From the NCBI RefSeq assembly GCF_002356315.1, contig NZ_AP018164.1, positions 2,666,001 to 2,730,000 on the forward strand: a DNA stretch of 64,000 nt, written 5' to 3'. The translations under genes and the position numbers were made by a program. Of this stretch, positions 51,375-62,225 are shown in pieces (positions within the stretch are counted from its first letter, which is position 1; each line of letters starts with the position of its first letter). The notes under the pieces are model-generated. The model did no database searches and had not been told where the DNA came from. It worked only from the letters and a program-made list of their open reading frames with translations. Source of the DNA: Mycobacterium shigaense (GTDB lineage: Bacteria > Actinomycetota > Actinomycetes > Mycobacteriales > Mycobacteriaceae).

Positions 51375-54300
51375 AACGTGGATTCGCCCGGCCGACAGCG
51401 GAGAAGCCGCCGGTCATCAAGCCCGAAAACATCGTCCTACCAACGCCGCTGAGCATTCCACCACCGGAGGGCAAGCCGTGGTGGATGGTCGTGGTCGGGG
51501 TCCTGGTCGTCGGCCTGCTGATCGGCATGGTCGGCATGACGTTCGCCAGCGGTTCGCATGTATTCGGCGGTGCCGGCGCGATTTTCCCGATCTTCATGAT
51601 CGGCGGCGTCGCGATGATGATGTTCGGGGGCCGGTTCGGTGGCCAACAGCAGATGAGCCGCCCGAAGCTCGACTCGATGCGCGCGCAGTTCATGTTGATG
51701 CTCGACATGCTGCGCGAGACCGCTCACGAGTCGGCCGACAGCATGGACGCCAACTACCGCTGGTACCACCCTGCGCCCGACACGCTGTCCGCCGCGGTGG
51801 GGTCGTCGCGGATGTGGGAGCGCAAACCCGACGGCAAAGACCTCAACTTCGGTGTCGTCCGGGTCGGCGTCGGCATGACGCGTCCCGAGGTGACCTGGGG
51901 TGAGCCGCAGAACATGCCGACCGACATCGAGCTGGAGCCCGTCACCGGTAAGGCCCTGCAGGAATTCGGTCGCTACCAGAGCGTCGTCTACAACCTGCCC
52001 AAGATGATCTCCTTGCTGGTCGAGCCCTGGTACGCGCTGATCGGCGAGCGTGACCAGGTGCTGGGCCTGATGCGGGCGATCATCACTCAACTGGCCTTCT
52101 CCCACGGCCCCGACCACGTGCAGATGGTCGTCGTCAGTTCGAATCTGGACGAGTGGGAATGGGTGAAGTGGATTCCGCACTTCGGCGATCCCCGGCGCCA
52201 CGACGCCGCGGGCAACGCCCGGATGGTGTACAGCTCGGTGCGCGAATTCGCCGCCGAGCAGTCCGAATTGTTCGCGGGCCGTGGATCGTTCACGCCCCGG
52301 CATGCCAGTTCGTCGGCCCAGACGCCGACGCCGCACCACGTGATCATCGCCGACGTGGTCGACCCCCAATGGGAATACGTCATCAGCTCCGAGGGCGTCG
52401 ACGGTGTGACGTTCTTCGACCTGACCGGTTCCCGGATGTGGACTTCCGTCCCGGAGCGGACACTGCGCTTCGACGACAAGGGCGTGATCGAGACCCTGCC
52501 TCGCGACCGCGACACCTGGATGGTGATCGACGACAAGCCGTGGTTCTTCGCGCTCACCGACCAGGTGAGCCGTCCCGAGGCCGAGGAATTCGGGCAGAAG
52601 TTGGCCCGCTGGCGGCTCGCCGAGGCCTACGAGGAGATCGGCCAGCGAGTCACCCACATCGGTGCCCGGGACATCCTCTCCTACTACGGCATCGACGACC
52701 CCTCCCGCATCGACTTCGACTCGCTGTGGGGTAATCGCACCGACTCGATGGGCCGGTCGCGGCTGCGGGTACCGTTCGGCAACCGGTCCGACAACGGCGA
52801 GCTGCTGTTCTTGGACATGAAGTCGCTCGACGAGGGCGGCGACGGGCCGCACGGCGTCATGTCGGGAACCACCGGTTCGGGTAAGTCGACGCTGGTGCGC
52901 ACCGTGATCGAGTCGCTGATGCTCGGCCACCCGCCCGAGGAGCTGCAGTTCGTCCTGGCCGACCTTAAGGGTGGGTCGGCGGTCAAGCCGTTCGCCGGGG
53001 TGCCGCACGTGTCGCGGATCATCACCGACCTCGAAGAGGACCAGGCGCTCATGGAGCGTTTCCTGGACGCGCTGTGGGGCGAAATCGCCCGCCGCAAGGC
53101 GGTGTGCGACAACGCCGGCGTCGACGACGCCAAGGAATACAACTCGGTGCGGGCCAGGATGCGGGCGCGCGGACAGGACATGCCGCCACTGCCGATGCTC
53201 GTTGTCGTCATCGACGAGTTCTACGAGTGGTTCCGCATCATGCCGACGGCCGTCGACGTCCTCGACTCGATCGGCCGCCAGGGCCGTGCGTACTGGATCC
53301 ACCTGATGATGGCCTCGCAGACCATCGAGAGCCGCGCCGAGAAGCTCATGGAGAACATGGGTTATCGCCTGGTGCTGAAGGCGCGTACCGCGGGAGCGGC
53401 GCAGGCCGCCGGTGTTCCCAACGCCGTGAACCTGCCCGCCCAGGCCGGTCTGGGTTACTTCCGAAAGAGCCTCGAGGACATCATCCGCTTCCAGGCCGAG
53501 TTCCTGTGGCGGGACTACTACCGCGGCATCACCATCGACGGCGAAGAGGCACCGGTGCTGGTGCACAGCATCGATTACATTCGCCCGCAACTGTTTACGA
53601 ACTCGTTCACCCCGCTCGAGGTGAGCGTCGGGGGGCCCGAGGTCGAGCCGGAGGCGCTGCTCGGCAACGGCGAGTTGCTCGAGGCCGAGGAGTCCGAGAC
53701 CGAGGACGACGACGAGGGTGTCCGGACGCCCAAGGTCGGCACGGTGATCATCGATCAGCTGCGCAGGATCGATTTCGAGCCCTACCGGCTGTGGCAGCCG
53801 CCGCTGACCCAGCCCGTCGCTATCGACGAGCTAGTCGACCGGTTCCTGGGCCACCCGTGGCAGGAGGACTACGGCCACGCCAGGGACCTGGTGTTCCCGA
53901 TCGGGATCATCGATCGCCCGTTCAAGCACGACCAACCGCCGTGGACGGTGGACACCACCGGACCCGGCGCCAACGTGCTGATCCTGGGCGCCGGTGGTTC
54001 GGGCAAGACGACCGCTCTGCAGACGCTGATCTGTTCGGCGGCGTTGACCCACACGCCCGAGCAGGTGCAGTTCTACTGCATCGCCTACAGCGGCACGGCG
54101 CTGACCACGGTCGCCCGCCTGCCGCACGTGGGCGAGGTCGCCGGCCCGACGGACCCGTACGGGGTGCGCCGCACGGTGGCCGAATTGCTGGCCCTGGTCC
54201 GCGACCGTAAGCGGAGCTTCCTCGAGTACGGCATCGCCTCGATGGAGGTCTTCCGGCGCCGCAAGTTCGGTGGTGAACCCGGCCCAGTGCCCAACGACGG

Positions 54301-55537
54301 GTTCGGCGACGTCTACCTGGTGATCGACAACTACCGCGCGCTGGCCGAGGAAAACGAGGTGTTGATCGAGCAGGTGAACCTGATCATCAACCAGGGTCCC
54401 TCGTTCGGTGTGCACGTGATCGTCACCGCGGACCGCGAATCGGAGCTTCGTCCGCCGGTGCGCAGCGGTTTCGGTTCCCGGATCGAGTTGCGCCTGGCGG
54501 CGGTCGAAGACGCGAAGCTGGTTCGCTCGCGGTTCGCCAAGGAGGTTCCGGTCAAGCCCGGTCGCGGCATGGTCGCGGTCAACTACGTCCGACTCGACAG
54601 CGACCCGCAGGCGGGCTTGCACACACTGGTGGCTCGCCCGGCCTTGGCCAGCACGGCCGACAACATCTTCGAGTCCGACAGCGTCGTCGCGGCGGTCAGC
54701 CGGCTCACCAGCGGTCAGGCGCCCCCGGTGCGCCGTCTGCCGGCGAAGTTCGGCGTAGAGCAGGTCCGCGAACTGGCGGCCCGCGACACCCGCCAAGGCG
54801 TGGGCGTCGGCGGAATCGCTTGGGCCATATCGGAATTGGACCTCGCACCGGTCTATTTGAATTTCGCCGAGAACGCGCACCTGATGGTGACCGGTCGACG
54901 CGAATGTGGCAAGACCACGACCTTGGCCACCATCATGGCCGAGATCGGCCGGCTGTATGCGCCCGGTTCGAGCACCGCGCCGACACCGCCCGCAGGCAAG
55001 CCCTCCGCTCAGGTCTGGCTGGTCGACCCGCGGCGGCAGCTGCTGACGGCGCTGGGGTCGGACTACGTCGAGAAGTTCGCCTACAACCTCGACGGCGTCC
55101 AGGCGATCATGGGCCAGTTGGCCGCACTGCTCGCCAGCCGCGAACCACCACCCGGCCTGTCCGCGGAGGAGCTGTTGTCGCGGTCATGGTGGAGCGGCCC
55201 GGAGATCTTCCTGGTCGTCGACGACATCCAGCAGCTACCCGCGGGATTCGATTCCCCGTTGCACCAGGCCGCGCCCTGGGTGACCCGGGCGGCCGATGTC
55301 GGCCTGCACGTCATCGTCACCCGTTCGTTCGGTGGCTGGTCGTCGGCGGGCAGCGATCCGATCCTGCGGGCCCTGCACCAGGCGAATGCGCCTCTGCTGG
55401 TGATGGACGCCGATCCGGACGAGGGCTTCATCCGCGGCAAGATGAAGGGCGGCCCGCTGCCTCGAGGTCGAGGCCTGCTCATGGCCGAGGACACGGGCGT
55501 GTTCGTCCAGGTGGCCGCGACCGAGTTGCGCAAGTAG
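51371..55537 (+). CDS. eccC5: ESX-5 type VII secretion ATPase EccC5
   Basis: A 1388-residue FtsK/SpoIIIE-type ATPase in one open frame. Two membrane segments near residues 38-85 (WWMVVVGVLVVGLLIGMVG, FPIFMIGGVAMMMFGG) are followed by the DUF region and three ATPase domains. Their Walker A motifs are GTTGSGKST (~499), GAGGSGKTT (~874) and the divergent GRRECGKTT (~1175). Walker B-like strands include LVVVIDEFYEWF, DVYLVIDNYRAL and IFLVVDDIQQL. EccC drives export of PE, PPE and Esx substrates and binds their C-terminal signals. In M. tuberculosis the locus is annotated as Rv1783-Rv1784; here it is a single gene. Confidence 0.96.
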   Translation: MKRGFARPTAEKPPVIKPENIVLPTPLSIPPPEGKPWWMVVVGVLVVGLLIGMVGMTFASGSHVFGGAGAIFPIFMIGGVAMMMFGGRFGGQQQMSRPKLDSMRAQFMLMLDMLRETAHESADSMDANYRWYHPAPDTLSAAVGSSRMWERKPDGKDLNFGVVRVGVGMTRPEVTWGEPQNMPTDIELEPVTGKALQEFGRYQSVVYNLPKMISLLVEPWYALIGERDQVLGLMRAIITQLAFSHGPDHVQMVVVSSNLDEWEWVKWIPHFGDPRRHDAAGNARMVYSSVREFAAEQSELFAGRGSFTPRHASSSAQTPTPHHVIIADVVDPQWEYVISSEGVDGVTFFDLTGSRMWTSVPERTLRFDDKGVIETLPRDRDTWMVIDDKPWFFALTDQVSRPEAEEFGQKLARWRLAEAYEEIGQRVTHIGARDILSYYGIDDPSRIDFDSLWGNRTDSMGRSRLRVPFGNRSDNGELLFLDMKSLDEGGDGPHGVMSGTTGSGKSTLVRTVIESLMLGHPPEELQFVLADLKGGSAVKPFAGVPHVSRIITDLEEDQALMERFLDALWGEIARRKAVCDNAGVDDAKEYNSVRARMRARGQDMPPLPMLVVVIDEFYEWFRIMPTAVDVLDSIGRQGRAYWIHLMMASQTIESRAEKLMENMGYRLVLKARTAGAAQAAGVPNAVNLPAQAGLGYFRKSLEDIIRFQAEFLWRDYYRGITIDGEEAPVLVHSIDYIRPQLFTNSFTPLEVSVGGPEVEPEALLGNGELLEAEESETEDDDEGVRTPKVGTVIIDQLRRIDFEPYRLWQPPLTQPVAIDELVDRFLGHPWQEDYGHARDLVFPIGIIDRPFKHDQPPWTVDTTGPGANVLILGAGGSGKTTALQTLICSAALTHTPEQVQFYCIAYSGTALTTVARLPHVGEVAGPTDPYGVRRTVAELLALVRDRKRSFLEYGIASMEVFRRRKFGGEPGPVPNDGFGDVYLVIDNYRALAEENEVLIEQVNLIINQGPSFGVHVIVTADRESELRPPVRSGFGSRIELRLAAVEDAKLVRSRFAKEVPVKPGRGMVAVNYVRLDSDPQAGLHTLVARPALASTADNIFESDSVVAAVSRLTSGQAPPVRRLPAKFGVEQVRELAARDTRQGVGVGGIAWAISELDLAPVYLNFAENAHLMVTGRRECGKTTTLATIMAEIGRLYAPGSSTAPTPPAGKPSAQVWLVDPRRQLLTALGSDYVEKFAYNLDGVQAIMGQLAALLASREPPPGLSAEELLSRSWWSGPEIFLVVDDIQQLPAGFDSPLHQAAPWVTRAADVGLHVIVTRSFGGWSSAGSDPILRALHQANAPLLVMDADPDEGFIRGKMKGGPLPRGRGLLMAEDTGVFVQVAATELRK

Positions 55538-55579
55538 GACCGATAACGCCGGGCCGGGGTTGACGCGGAGTGCCCGCGA

Positions 55580-57222
<1,643 letters not shown>

Positions 57223-57261
57223 CTTGAGGTCGCTGCACCCAACTGAAAAGCGAACTGCGGG

Positions 57262-57345
57262 TGAACGATTGGTCGCTGTAGATGAACGGGAGCTGACCGG
57301 GAGTGAACAGTAACTGGCCTGGCATGAATAGTTGGCTTCGGCTGT
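57262..57345. repeat. Four degenerate 21-bp tandem units upstream of the PPE genes
   Basis: TGAAC occurs at 57262, 57283 and 57304 and TGAAT at 57325, exactly 21 bp apart. Units 2 and 3 agree at about 14 of 21 positions; units 1 and 4 share mainly the TGAA start. The period equals two helical turns or seven codons. It lies between the ferredoxin and the first PPE gene. Confidence 0.55.
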
Positions 57346-57379
57346 CGGCCCGATCGTTATGAACCACTAATCTCATTCG

Positions 57380-57416
57380 CGAGCGGCAGTTCAGCCCCAA
57401 TGCGAGCTGTCGCTCG
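57380..57416. promoter_or_regulatory. Imperfect inverted repeat in the PPE25-like leader
   Basis: CGAGCGGCAG (57380-57389) and CTGTCGCTCG (57407-57416) pair with one mismatch around a 17-nt loop. Part of the structured 450-nt gap before the first PPE gene. Confidence 0.4.
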
Positions 57417-57482
57417 GTTGCTGACACTGGGGGGTGACGAGGCGGAGTGAGCGTGATGTTGCCTACCGGACAACATGAATCA

Positions 57483-57530
57483 CTGGTGGCTGCACCAGCT
57501 AGCCAGCTAGCAAAGTTTGCTAGCCACCAG
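57483..57530. promoter_or_regulatory. Nested inverted repeats in the PPE25-like leader
   Basis: Outer arms CTGGTGGCT (57483-57491) and AGCCACCAG (57522-57530) enclose an almost perfect 19-bp palindrome GCTAGCAAA-G-TTTGCTAGC (57506-57524). The left arm can also pair locally (CTGGTG-GCTG-CACCAG). Alternative structures suggest an RNA switch, terminator or protein site about 150 nt before the PPE gene. Confidence 0.5.
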
Positions 57531-57674
57531 CCCGGCGCCACCGCCTGCGAGTCAGCGGGACACAGCTAGCGATCGGTTAACAAGCCTTGACTACGGCGTC
57601 GTAGCAAGATCACAAAGCTCTTAGATGACGGCCGATGATCCCACTGCGGGCACGGCCGACGGAGGAGGGACGCG

Positions 57675-58916
57675 GTGTTGAACTTCGCGGCGCTACCGCC
57701 CGAAATCAATTCCGGTCTTATGTATGCCGGTCCTGGCTCGGGGCCCCTGATGGCCGCGGCCGCCGCGTGGGACGAGGTTGCGGCCGAGTTGGGTTTGGCC
57801 GCCAGCGGCTACAATTCCACGATCACGGAGCTGACCGGCGCGCCGTGGCTGGGGCCCTCGTCGCGGGCGATGCTCGCCGCGATCACGCCCCATATGACCT
57901 GGCTCAGCGCCATCTCCGACCAGGCGGAGCAGACCGCCATTATGGCCCGCGCCGCCGCGGCCGCGTACGAGACCGCCTTCGCGACGACGGTGCCGCCACC
58001 GGTGATCGCCGCGAACCGGGTGCGGCTCCTGACCCTGATCGCGACGAACTTCTTCGGGCAGAACACCCCGGCGATCGCGGCCACGGAGGCCGAATACGCC
58101 GAGATGTGGGCCCAAGATGCGGCGACGATGTATACCTACGCCGCCTCTGCGTCGGTAGCCACCGCGGTGCCGCCGTGGCTACCGACGCAGAATGCCACCA
58201 ACGAAAACGGGCTGGAGAACCAGGCCAACGCGGTTTCCAACGCTGCACAGACCCCGGCGGGTGAGGTAGCGAAGACCGTGACACAGTCGACCGTGCAAGC
58301 GAGCGCCCAGAACACCACGGTGCCTCAACTGTTGTCGAGCGCGGGAACCCCCACCTCAAATGCGACCGCGAACGTGACGGCAAATGCGACCGCGACAACC
58401 GACTTGTCGAGCTGGCTGACCATCCCCACCCCGACCAACCCGATGGGGCTAAGCCCGACAACGTTCAGCACGCTGCGGCAGCTCCTGCAGGCATACTTCG
58501 GCTTCGGTCTAGCGGCCTACGTTTACTCGATTCAGCAGCAGTTGACGTTCGGTTTGGGTACCACCGCCGGTGGTAGTGGTGCCTGGTTCCCGACGCCGCA
58601 GTTCGCTGGTCTGTTCCTTGGCGCCGCCCATGGTGGCGGGGCGGTGGCGTCGTCGGCGCATCTGGCGTCGGCCACCAAGATCGGCGCATTGTCGGTGCCC
58701 TCGACCTGGGCCAGCACGCCCGTCGATGCGCTGGTGGACGAGCCGCTGACCAAGGCCATCACCGTGAATTACGCCGCGGCCGCCGAAACAGCGCCGTCGA
58801 ACGGCATTCTGCAGGGCATGCCGATGACCGGCGGGGCACGCCGCGGCGCGGCCGGCTTCACCCACAAGTACGGCTTCAAGCAAAGCGTCCTGACCCGCCC
58901 ACCGTCGGCCGGATGA
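57675..58916 (+). CDS. PPE family protein, PPE25-like (copy 1)
   Basis: A 413-residue PPE-SVP protein. The PPE domain (~residues 1-180) begins [38 protein letters not shown], with WxG-like [18 protein letters not shown] and the helical hairpin. A variable linker with Asn-Ala-Thr repeats ([16 protein letters not shown]) follows, then the SVP motif GALSVPSTW and a conserved C-terminal [25 protein letters not shown] proteins are ESX-5 substrates or envelope proteins that pair with PE partners. From 57821 to its end the gene is nearly identical to the copy at 60850; only the first 49 codons and a 24-bp segment differ much. GTG 57675 is preceded by GGAGGAGGGACGCG. Confidence 0.92.
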   Translation: MLNFAALPPEINSGLMYAGPGSGPLMAAAAAWDEVAAELGLAASGYNSTITELTGAPWLGPSSRAMLAAITPHMTWLSAISDQAEQTAIMARAAAAAYETAFATTVPPPVIAANRVRLLTLIATNFFGQNTPAIAATEAEYAEMWAQDAATMYTYAASASVATAVPPWLPTQNATNENGLENQANAVSNAAQTPAGEVAKTVTQSTVQASAQNTTVPQLLSSAGTPTSNATANVTANATATTDLSSWLTIPTPTNPMGLSPTTFSTLRQLLQAYFGFGLAAYVYSIQQQLTFGLGTTAGGSGAWFPTPQFAGLFLGAAHGGGAVASSAHLASATKIGALSVPSTWASTPVDALVDEPLTKAITVNYAAAAETAPSNGILQGMPMTGGARRGAAGFTHKYGFKQSVLTRPPSAG

Positions 58917-59020
58917 GAGCCAACGTGTCTATCAAATGAACAGCAACCGTCCAGAAACGAGCGCCACCACTAACGGACCCCGAAGGCCCTGTGCCCGAGG
59001 GTTATTGAGGAGGAGATTAG

Positions 59021-59068
59021 ATGTCGTACTCGCTGACGGAAGCGGCCGCCATGGCCGCGACGGGCTAA
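59021..59068 (+). CDS. 15-codon PE remnant / possible leader peptide (copy 1)
   Basis: A short frame MSYSLTEAAAMAATG with TAA, preceded by the strong site GAGGAGGAGATTAG and ending 9 nt before the PPE26-like GTG. Its start (AGGAGGAGA...ATGTCGT) is like that of the PE gene at 63881. Its end resembles the C-terminus of PE18/PE19 (SYAATEAANAAAAG in M. tuberculosis as I recall). It looks like a PE gene whose middle was deleted between two TCGT repeats, leaving the first two codons joined to the last 13. Whether it is translated, and helps to initiate PPE26-like translation, is open. An identical copy lies at 62169. Confidence 0.6.
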   Translation: MSYSLTEAAAMAATG

Positions 59069-59077
59069 GGGGTCATT

Positions 59078-60286
59078 GTGACTGATTTTTCCGGGTTGCC
59101 GCCCGAGGTTACTTCGGCGCTCATTTATTCCGGTCCGGGGTCGACGTCGTTGACGACGGCGGCCTCGGCTTGGAACGCGGTGTCTGCCGAGCTGCAGTCC
59201 TATGCGCAGGGCGTGCAAAACGTCATCAACGAGTTGGTCGACCAAGGCTGGTTTGGCTCGTCGTCGACGCAGATGGCCTCTGCGTTTACTCCGTATGTGG
59301 AGTGGGTTCAAAACACCGCCGCTCAGGTCGAGCAGTTCGGCACCCAGGCCAGCGAGGCTGCGGGCGCCTATGAGCAGGTCTTTGCGTCGGTGGTGCCGCC
59401 GCCGTTGATCGCCACCAACCGGGTGCAGCTGGCCAACGCGGTGGCCACCAATGTGTTGGGGCAGAACAACAACGTGATCTCCCAGCTCGAGTCGCAGTAC
59501 AACGACTACTGGGCGCAGAACACCAGCGCGCTCAACAACTACCAAACCCAGTCGAACAACGCGACCAGCCAACTCAAGGCAGTCAGCAACGCACCGGAGG
59601 TCGCTAACGACACCGGCCAGCAAAGCCAGGCTGTCAGCAACGCCTCGACGCTGGGTTCTGGCACGTCGCAGCAGACAGTGAGCGCGGTCAGCAACGCAAC
59701 CACGAATGCCACCACCAACGCCACCACCCAAGCGGCGACGACGCCGACCAACCTCCTGCAAGAATTGTGGTTCCTGCTGACCGGGCAGACGATCTTGCCG
59801 TCGAGCTTGGCGACGTTCGTCAACGGCCTGAGCCCCTTTGCCGGTTTCGCCTACAACACCGAGGGTCTGCCGTACTTCTCGGTCGGTATGGGTAACTCCG
59901 GTGTGCAGATCGCCAAAAGCACCGGGGCCATCGTTGGTCCGGCAGCCAGTGCCGCCGCCGCCGCCCCGAAAGGCCTGTCGGGTCTGGGCGGCATGCTCGG
60001 CAGCGGCGCCGGCGCGCCCTCAGTGGCCGCGGGGCTGGGCAATGCCGCCTCGATCGGCAAGCTGGCGGTGCCCGCCGCCTGGAACGGCGCGCTGCCCGGG
60101 GCCGTCGCACACGCCACCCCGATCGCGGTCAACACCATCAGCGCCGCCCCCGAAGCCGCCGGAGGAGCCGGCAACCTGCTCGGCGGGATGCCGCTGGCCG
60201 GCATGGGCACCGGCGGCGCCGCCGGCGCCGGTCCCCGCTACGGCTTCCGCCCCACCGTCATGGCCCGCCCACCCTTCGCCGGATAA
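59078..60286 (+). CDS. PPE family protein, PPE26-like (copy 1)
   Basis: A 402-residue PPE protein. The PPE domain begins MTDFSGLPPEVTSALIYSGPGSTSLTTAASAWNAVSAEL, with VDQGWFGSSSTQMASAFTPYVEW as WxG motif and VVPPPLIATNRVQLANAVATNVLG. An Asn/Ser/Thr-rich linker with SNATTNATTNATTQAATTPTN follows, then IGKLAVPAAWNG (the SVP-type motif with AVP) and a Gly/Ala-rich C-terminus ending RYGFRPTVMARPPFAG. In M. tuberculosis PPE26 in this place is an ESX-5 substrate encoded next to PE18; here the PE partner is reduced to a 15-codon remnant. The protein is identical to copy 2. Confidence 0.92.
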   Translation: MTDFSGLPPEVTSALIYSGPGSTSLTTAASAWNAVSAELQSYAQGVQNVINELVDQGWFGSSSTQMASAFTPYVEWVQNTAAQVEQFGTQASEAAGAYEQVFASVVPPPLIATNRVQLANAVATNVLGQNNNVISQLESQYNDYWAQNTSALNNYQTQSNNATSQLKAVSNAPEVANDTGQQSQAVSNASTLGSGTSQQTVSAVSNATTNATTNATTQAATTPTNLLQELWFLLTGQTILPSSLATFVNGLSPFAGFAYNTEGLPYFSVGMGNSGVQIAKSTGAIVGPAASAAAAAPKGLSGLGGMLGSGAGAPSVAAGLGNAASIGKLAVPAAWNGALPGAVAHATPIAVNTISAAPEAAGGAGNLLGGMPLAGMGTGGAAGAGPRYGFRPTVMARPPFAG

Positions 60287-60298
60287 CCACCTACGCGA

Positions 60299-60350
60299 CA
60301 GCCCGGTTCGTACCGATGGTGGCGACCACCGCCATCCCCGGGCCGGGCTG
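60299..60350 (+). terminator. Hairpin after the first PPE pair (terminator-like)
   Basis: CAGCCCGG (60299-60306) pairs with CCGGGCTG (60343-60350) and encloses GGTGG-CGA-CCACC (60318-60330), starting 12 nt after the PPE26-like stop. There is no U-tract. It is absent after the second copy, where transcription would read on towards the PE gene. Confidence 0.5.
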
Positions 60351-60849
60351 ATTGCATTCCCGTGAAAAGCGTTGACGCACTGATGCTTTCACCGTAAGCG
60401 GGTTCTTCGTCGGCACGCCGTCACGGATTCCGCGCACCCGTCTCGTCGGGGATTGCCGACCGTCGTCGGATAGCAAAACGGCGCGGCGGCCCGCGACGTA
60501 TCGGTGACTTTATCCGCGATCGGATTTTTATCAGAAGGCGACGCGTCGATGCTTCACCGAAGCATTCGACGACGGCCGCGATCGGCGGTCGACGGCGGGC
60601 GGGCAACGCGCGCGTTACCGCAGGTGGCGGCGGTGCGTGGCGACGCGGTGGGGTCTTGGCGACTCCGTTGCGCCGGTGCGGAATGGGCTCGCGCGGCACC
60701 GTGGGCGGGCGCCGGTCGGCGCCGTCGCGTCGAGGCGGCGCAATAAAGTGTCCCCTTAGCCTCGCAAGCGAGCAATTGCGCAAGACGTCGCCGGGCAAAG
60801 ACAACTTGCGAGGGGTCGCATGCCGTTCGACTGGGGGGTCACCTGAACG
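60351..60849. other. Intergenic region between the two PPE pairs
   Basis: About 500 nt with no supported gene; short frames on both strands are Arg-rich and lack homology signals. It probably contains a promoter for the second PPE pair. It is not part of the duplicated segment and differs from the structured leader of the first pair. Confidence 0.45.
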
Positions 60850-62064
60850 ATGGATTACGCAGCGCTGCCGCCAGAGGTCAACTCGGGGCGGATTTATGCC
60901 GGTCCGGGTTCCGGGCCGATCATGGCTGCGGCCGAAGCCTGGGACGGCGTGGCATCGGAATTGAACACGGCTGCCGCCGGCTATGGCTCGGTGATCACGG
61001 AGCTGACCGGCGCGCCGTGGCTGGGGCCCTCGTCGCGGGCGATGCTCGCCGCGATCACGCCCCATATGACCTGGCTCAGCGCCATCTCCGACCAGGCGGA
61101 GCAGACCGCCATTATGGCCCGCGCCGCCGCGGCCGCGTACGAGACCGCCTTCGCGACGACGGTGCCGCCACCGGTGATCGCCGCGAACCGGGTGCGGCTC
61201 CTGACCCTGATCGCGACGAACTTCTTCGGGCAGAACACCCCGGCGATCGCGGCCACGGAGGCCGAATACGCCGAGATGTGGGCCCAAGATGCGGCGACGA
61301 TGTATACCTACGCCGCCTCTGCGTCGGTAGCCACCGCGGTGCCGCCGTGGCTACCGACGCAGAATGCCACCAACGAAAACGGGCTGGAGAACCAGGCCAA
61401 CGCGGTTTCCAACGCTGCACAGACCCCGGCAGGTGAGGTAGCGAAGACCGTGACACAGTCGACCGTGCAAGCGAGCGCCCAGAACACCACGGTGCCTCAA
61501 CTGTTGTCGAGCGCGGGAACCCCCACCTCAAATGCGACCGCGACAACCGACTTGTCGAGCTGGCTGACCATCCCCACCCCGACCAACCCGATGGGGCTAA
61601 GCCCGACAACGTTCGTCACGCTGCGGCAGCTCCTGCAGGCATACTTCGGCTTCGGTCTAGCGGCCTACGTTTACTCGATTCAGCAGCAGTTGACGTTCGG
61701 TTTGGGTACCACCGCCGGTGGTAGTGGTGCCTGGTTCCCGACGCCGCAGTTCGCTGGTCTGTTCCTTGGCGCCGCCCATGGTGGCGGGGCGGTGGCGTCG
61801 TCGGCGCATCTGGCGTCGGCCACCAAGATCGGCGCATTGTCGGTGCCCTCGACCTGGGCCAGCACGCCCGTCGATGCGCTGGTGGACGAGCCGCTGACCA
61901 AGGCCATCACCGTGAATTACGCCGCGGCCGCCGAAACAGCGCCGTCGAACGGCATTCTGCAGGGCATGCCGATGACCGGCGGGGCACGCCGCGGCGCGGC
62001 CGGCTTCACCCACAAGTACGGCTTCAAGCAAAGCGTCCTGACCCGCCCACCGTCGGCCGGATGA
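60850..62064 (+). CDS. PPE family protein, PPE25-like (copy 2)
   Basis: A 404-residue PPE-SVP protein. Its first 48 residues ([39 protein letters not shown]...) differ at many positions from copy 1. From [24 protein letters not shown] onward the two are nearly identical, including GALSVPSTW and the C-terminus. It lacks eight residues of the Asn-Ala-Thr linker (SNATATTD instead of [16 protein letters not shown]), through loss of one 24-bp unit. The change FSTLRQ to FVTLRQ also distinguishes it. The pattern suggests a resident PPE gene whose 3' seven-eighths was overwritten by, or gave rise to, the other copy. It occupies the place of PPE27 in the M. tuberculosis order. Confidence 0.92.
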   Translation: MDYAALPPEVNSGRIYAGPGSGPIMAAAEAWDGVASELNTAAAGYGSVITELTGAPWLGPSSRAMLAAITPHMTWLSAISDQAEQTAIMARAAAAAYETAFATTVPPPVIAANRVRLLTLIATNFFGQNTPAIAATEAEYAEMWAQDAATMYTYAASASVATAVPPWLPTQNATNENGLENQANAVSNAAQTPAGEVAKTVTQSTVQASAQNTTVPQLLSSAGTPTSNATATTDLSSWLTIPTPTNPMGLSPTTFVTLRQLLQAYFGFGLAAYVYSIQQQLTFGLGTTAGGSGAWFPTPQFAGLFLGAAHGGGAVASSAHLASATKIGALSVPSTWASTPVDALVDEPLTKAITVNYAAAAETAPSNGILQGMPMTGGARRGAAGFTHKYGFKQSVLTRPPSAG

Positions 62065-62168
62065 GAGCCAACGTGTCTATCAAATGAACAGCAACCGTCC
62101 AGAAACGAGCGCCACCACTAACGGACCCCGAAGGCCCTGTGCCCGAGGGTTATTGAGGAGGAGATTAG

Positions 62169-62216
62169 ATGTCGTACTCGCTGACGGAAGCGGCCGCCAT
62201 GGCCGCGACGGGCTAA
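62169..62216 (+). CDS. 15-codon PE remnant / possible leader peptide (copy 2)
   Basis: Identical to the frame at 59021-59068, including the GAGGAGGAG ribosome-binding site and the 9-nt spacing to the PPE26-like start. The same interpretation applies: an internally deleted PE gene that keeps start signal, first two codons and last 13 codons. Confidence 0.6.
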   Translation: MSYSLTEAAAMAATG

Positions 62217-62225
62217 GGGGTCATT

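Larger units (their letters stand above)
57821..60287 (+). repeat. Near-identical PPE25-PPE26 segment, copy 1
   Basis: This segment matches 60993-63435 with only scattered base changes and one 24-bp indel (58358-58395 region). It spans codon 50 to the end of the PPE25-like gene, the 161-nt spacer with the PE remnant, and the whole PPE26-like gene. Homology begins at GATCACGGAGCTGACC and ends one base after the PPE26-like stop. Confidence 0.9.
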
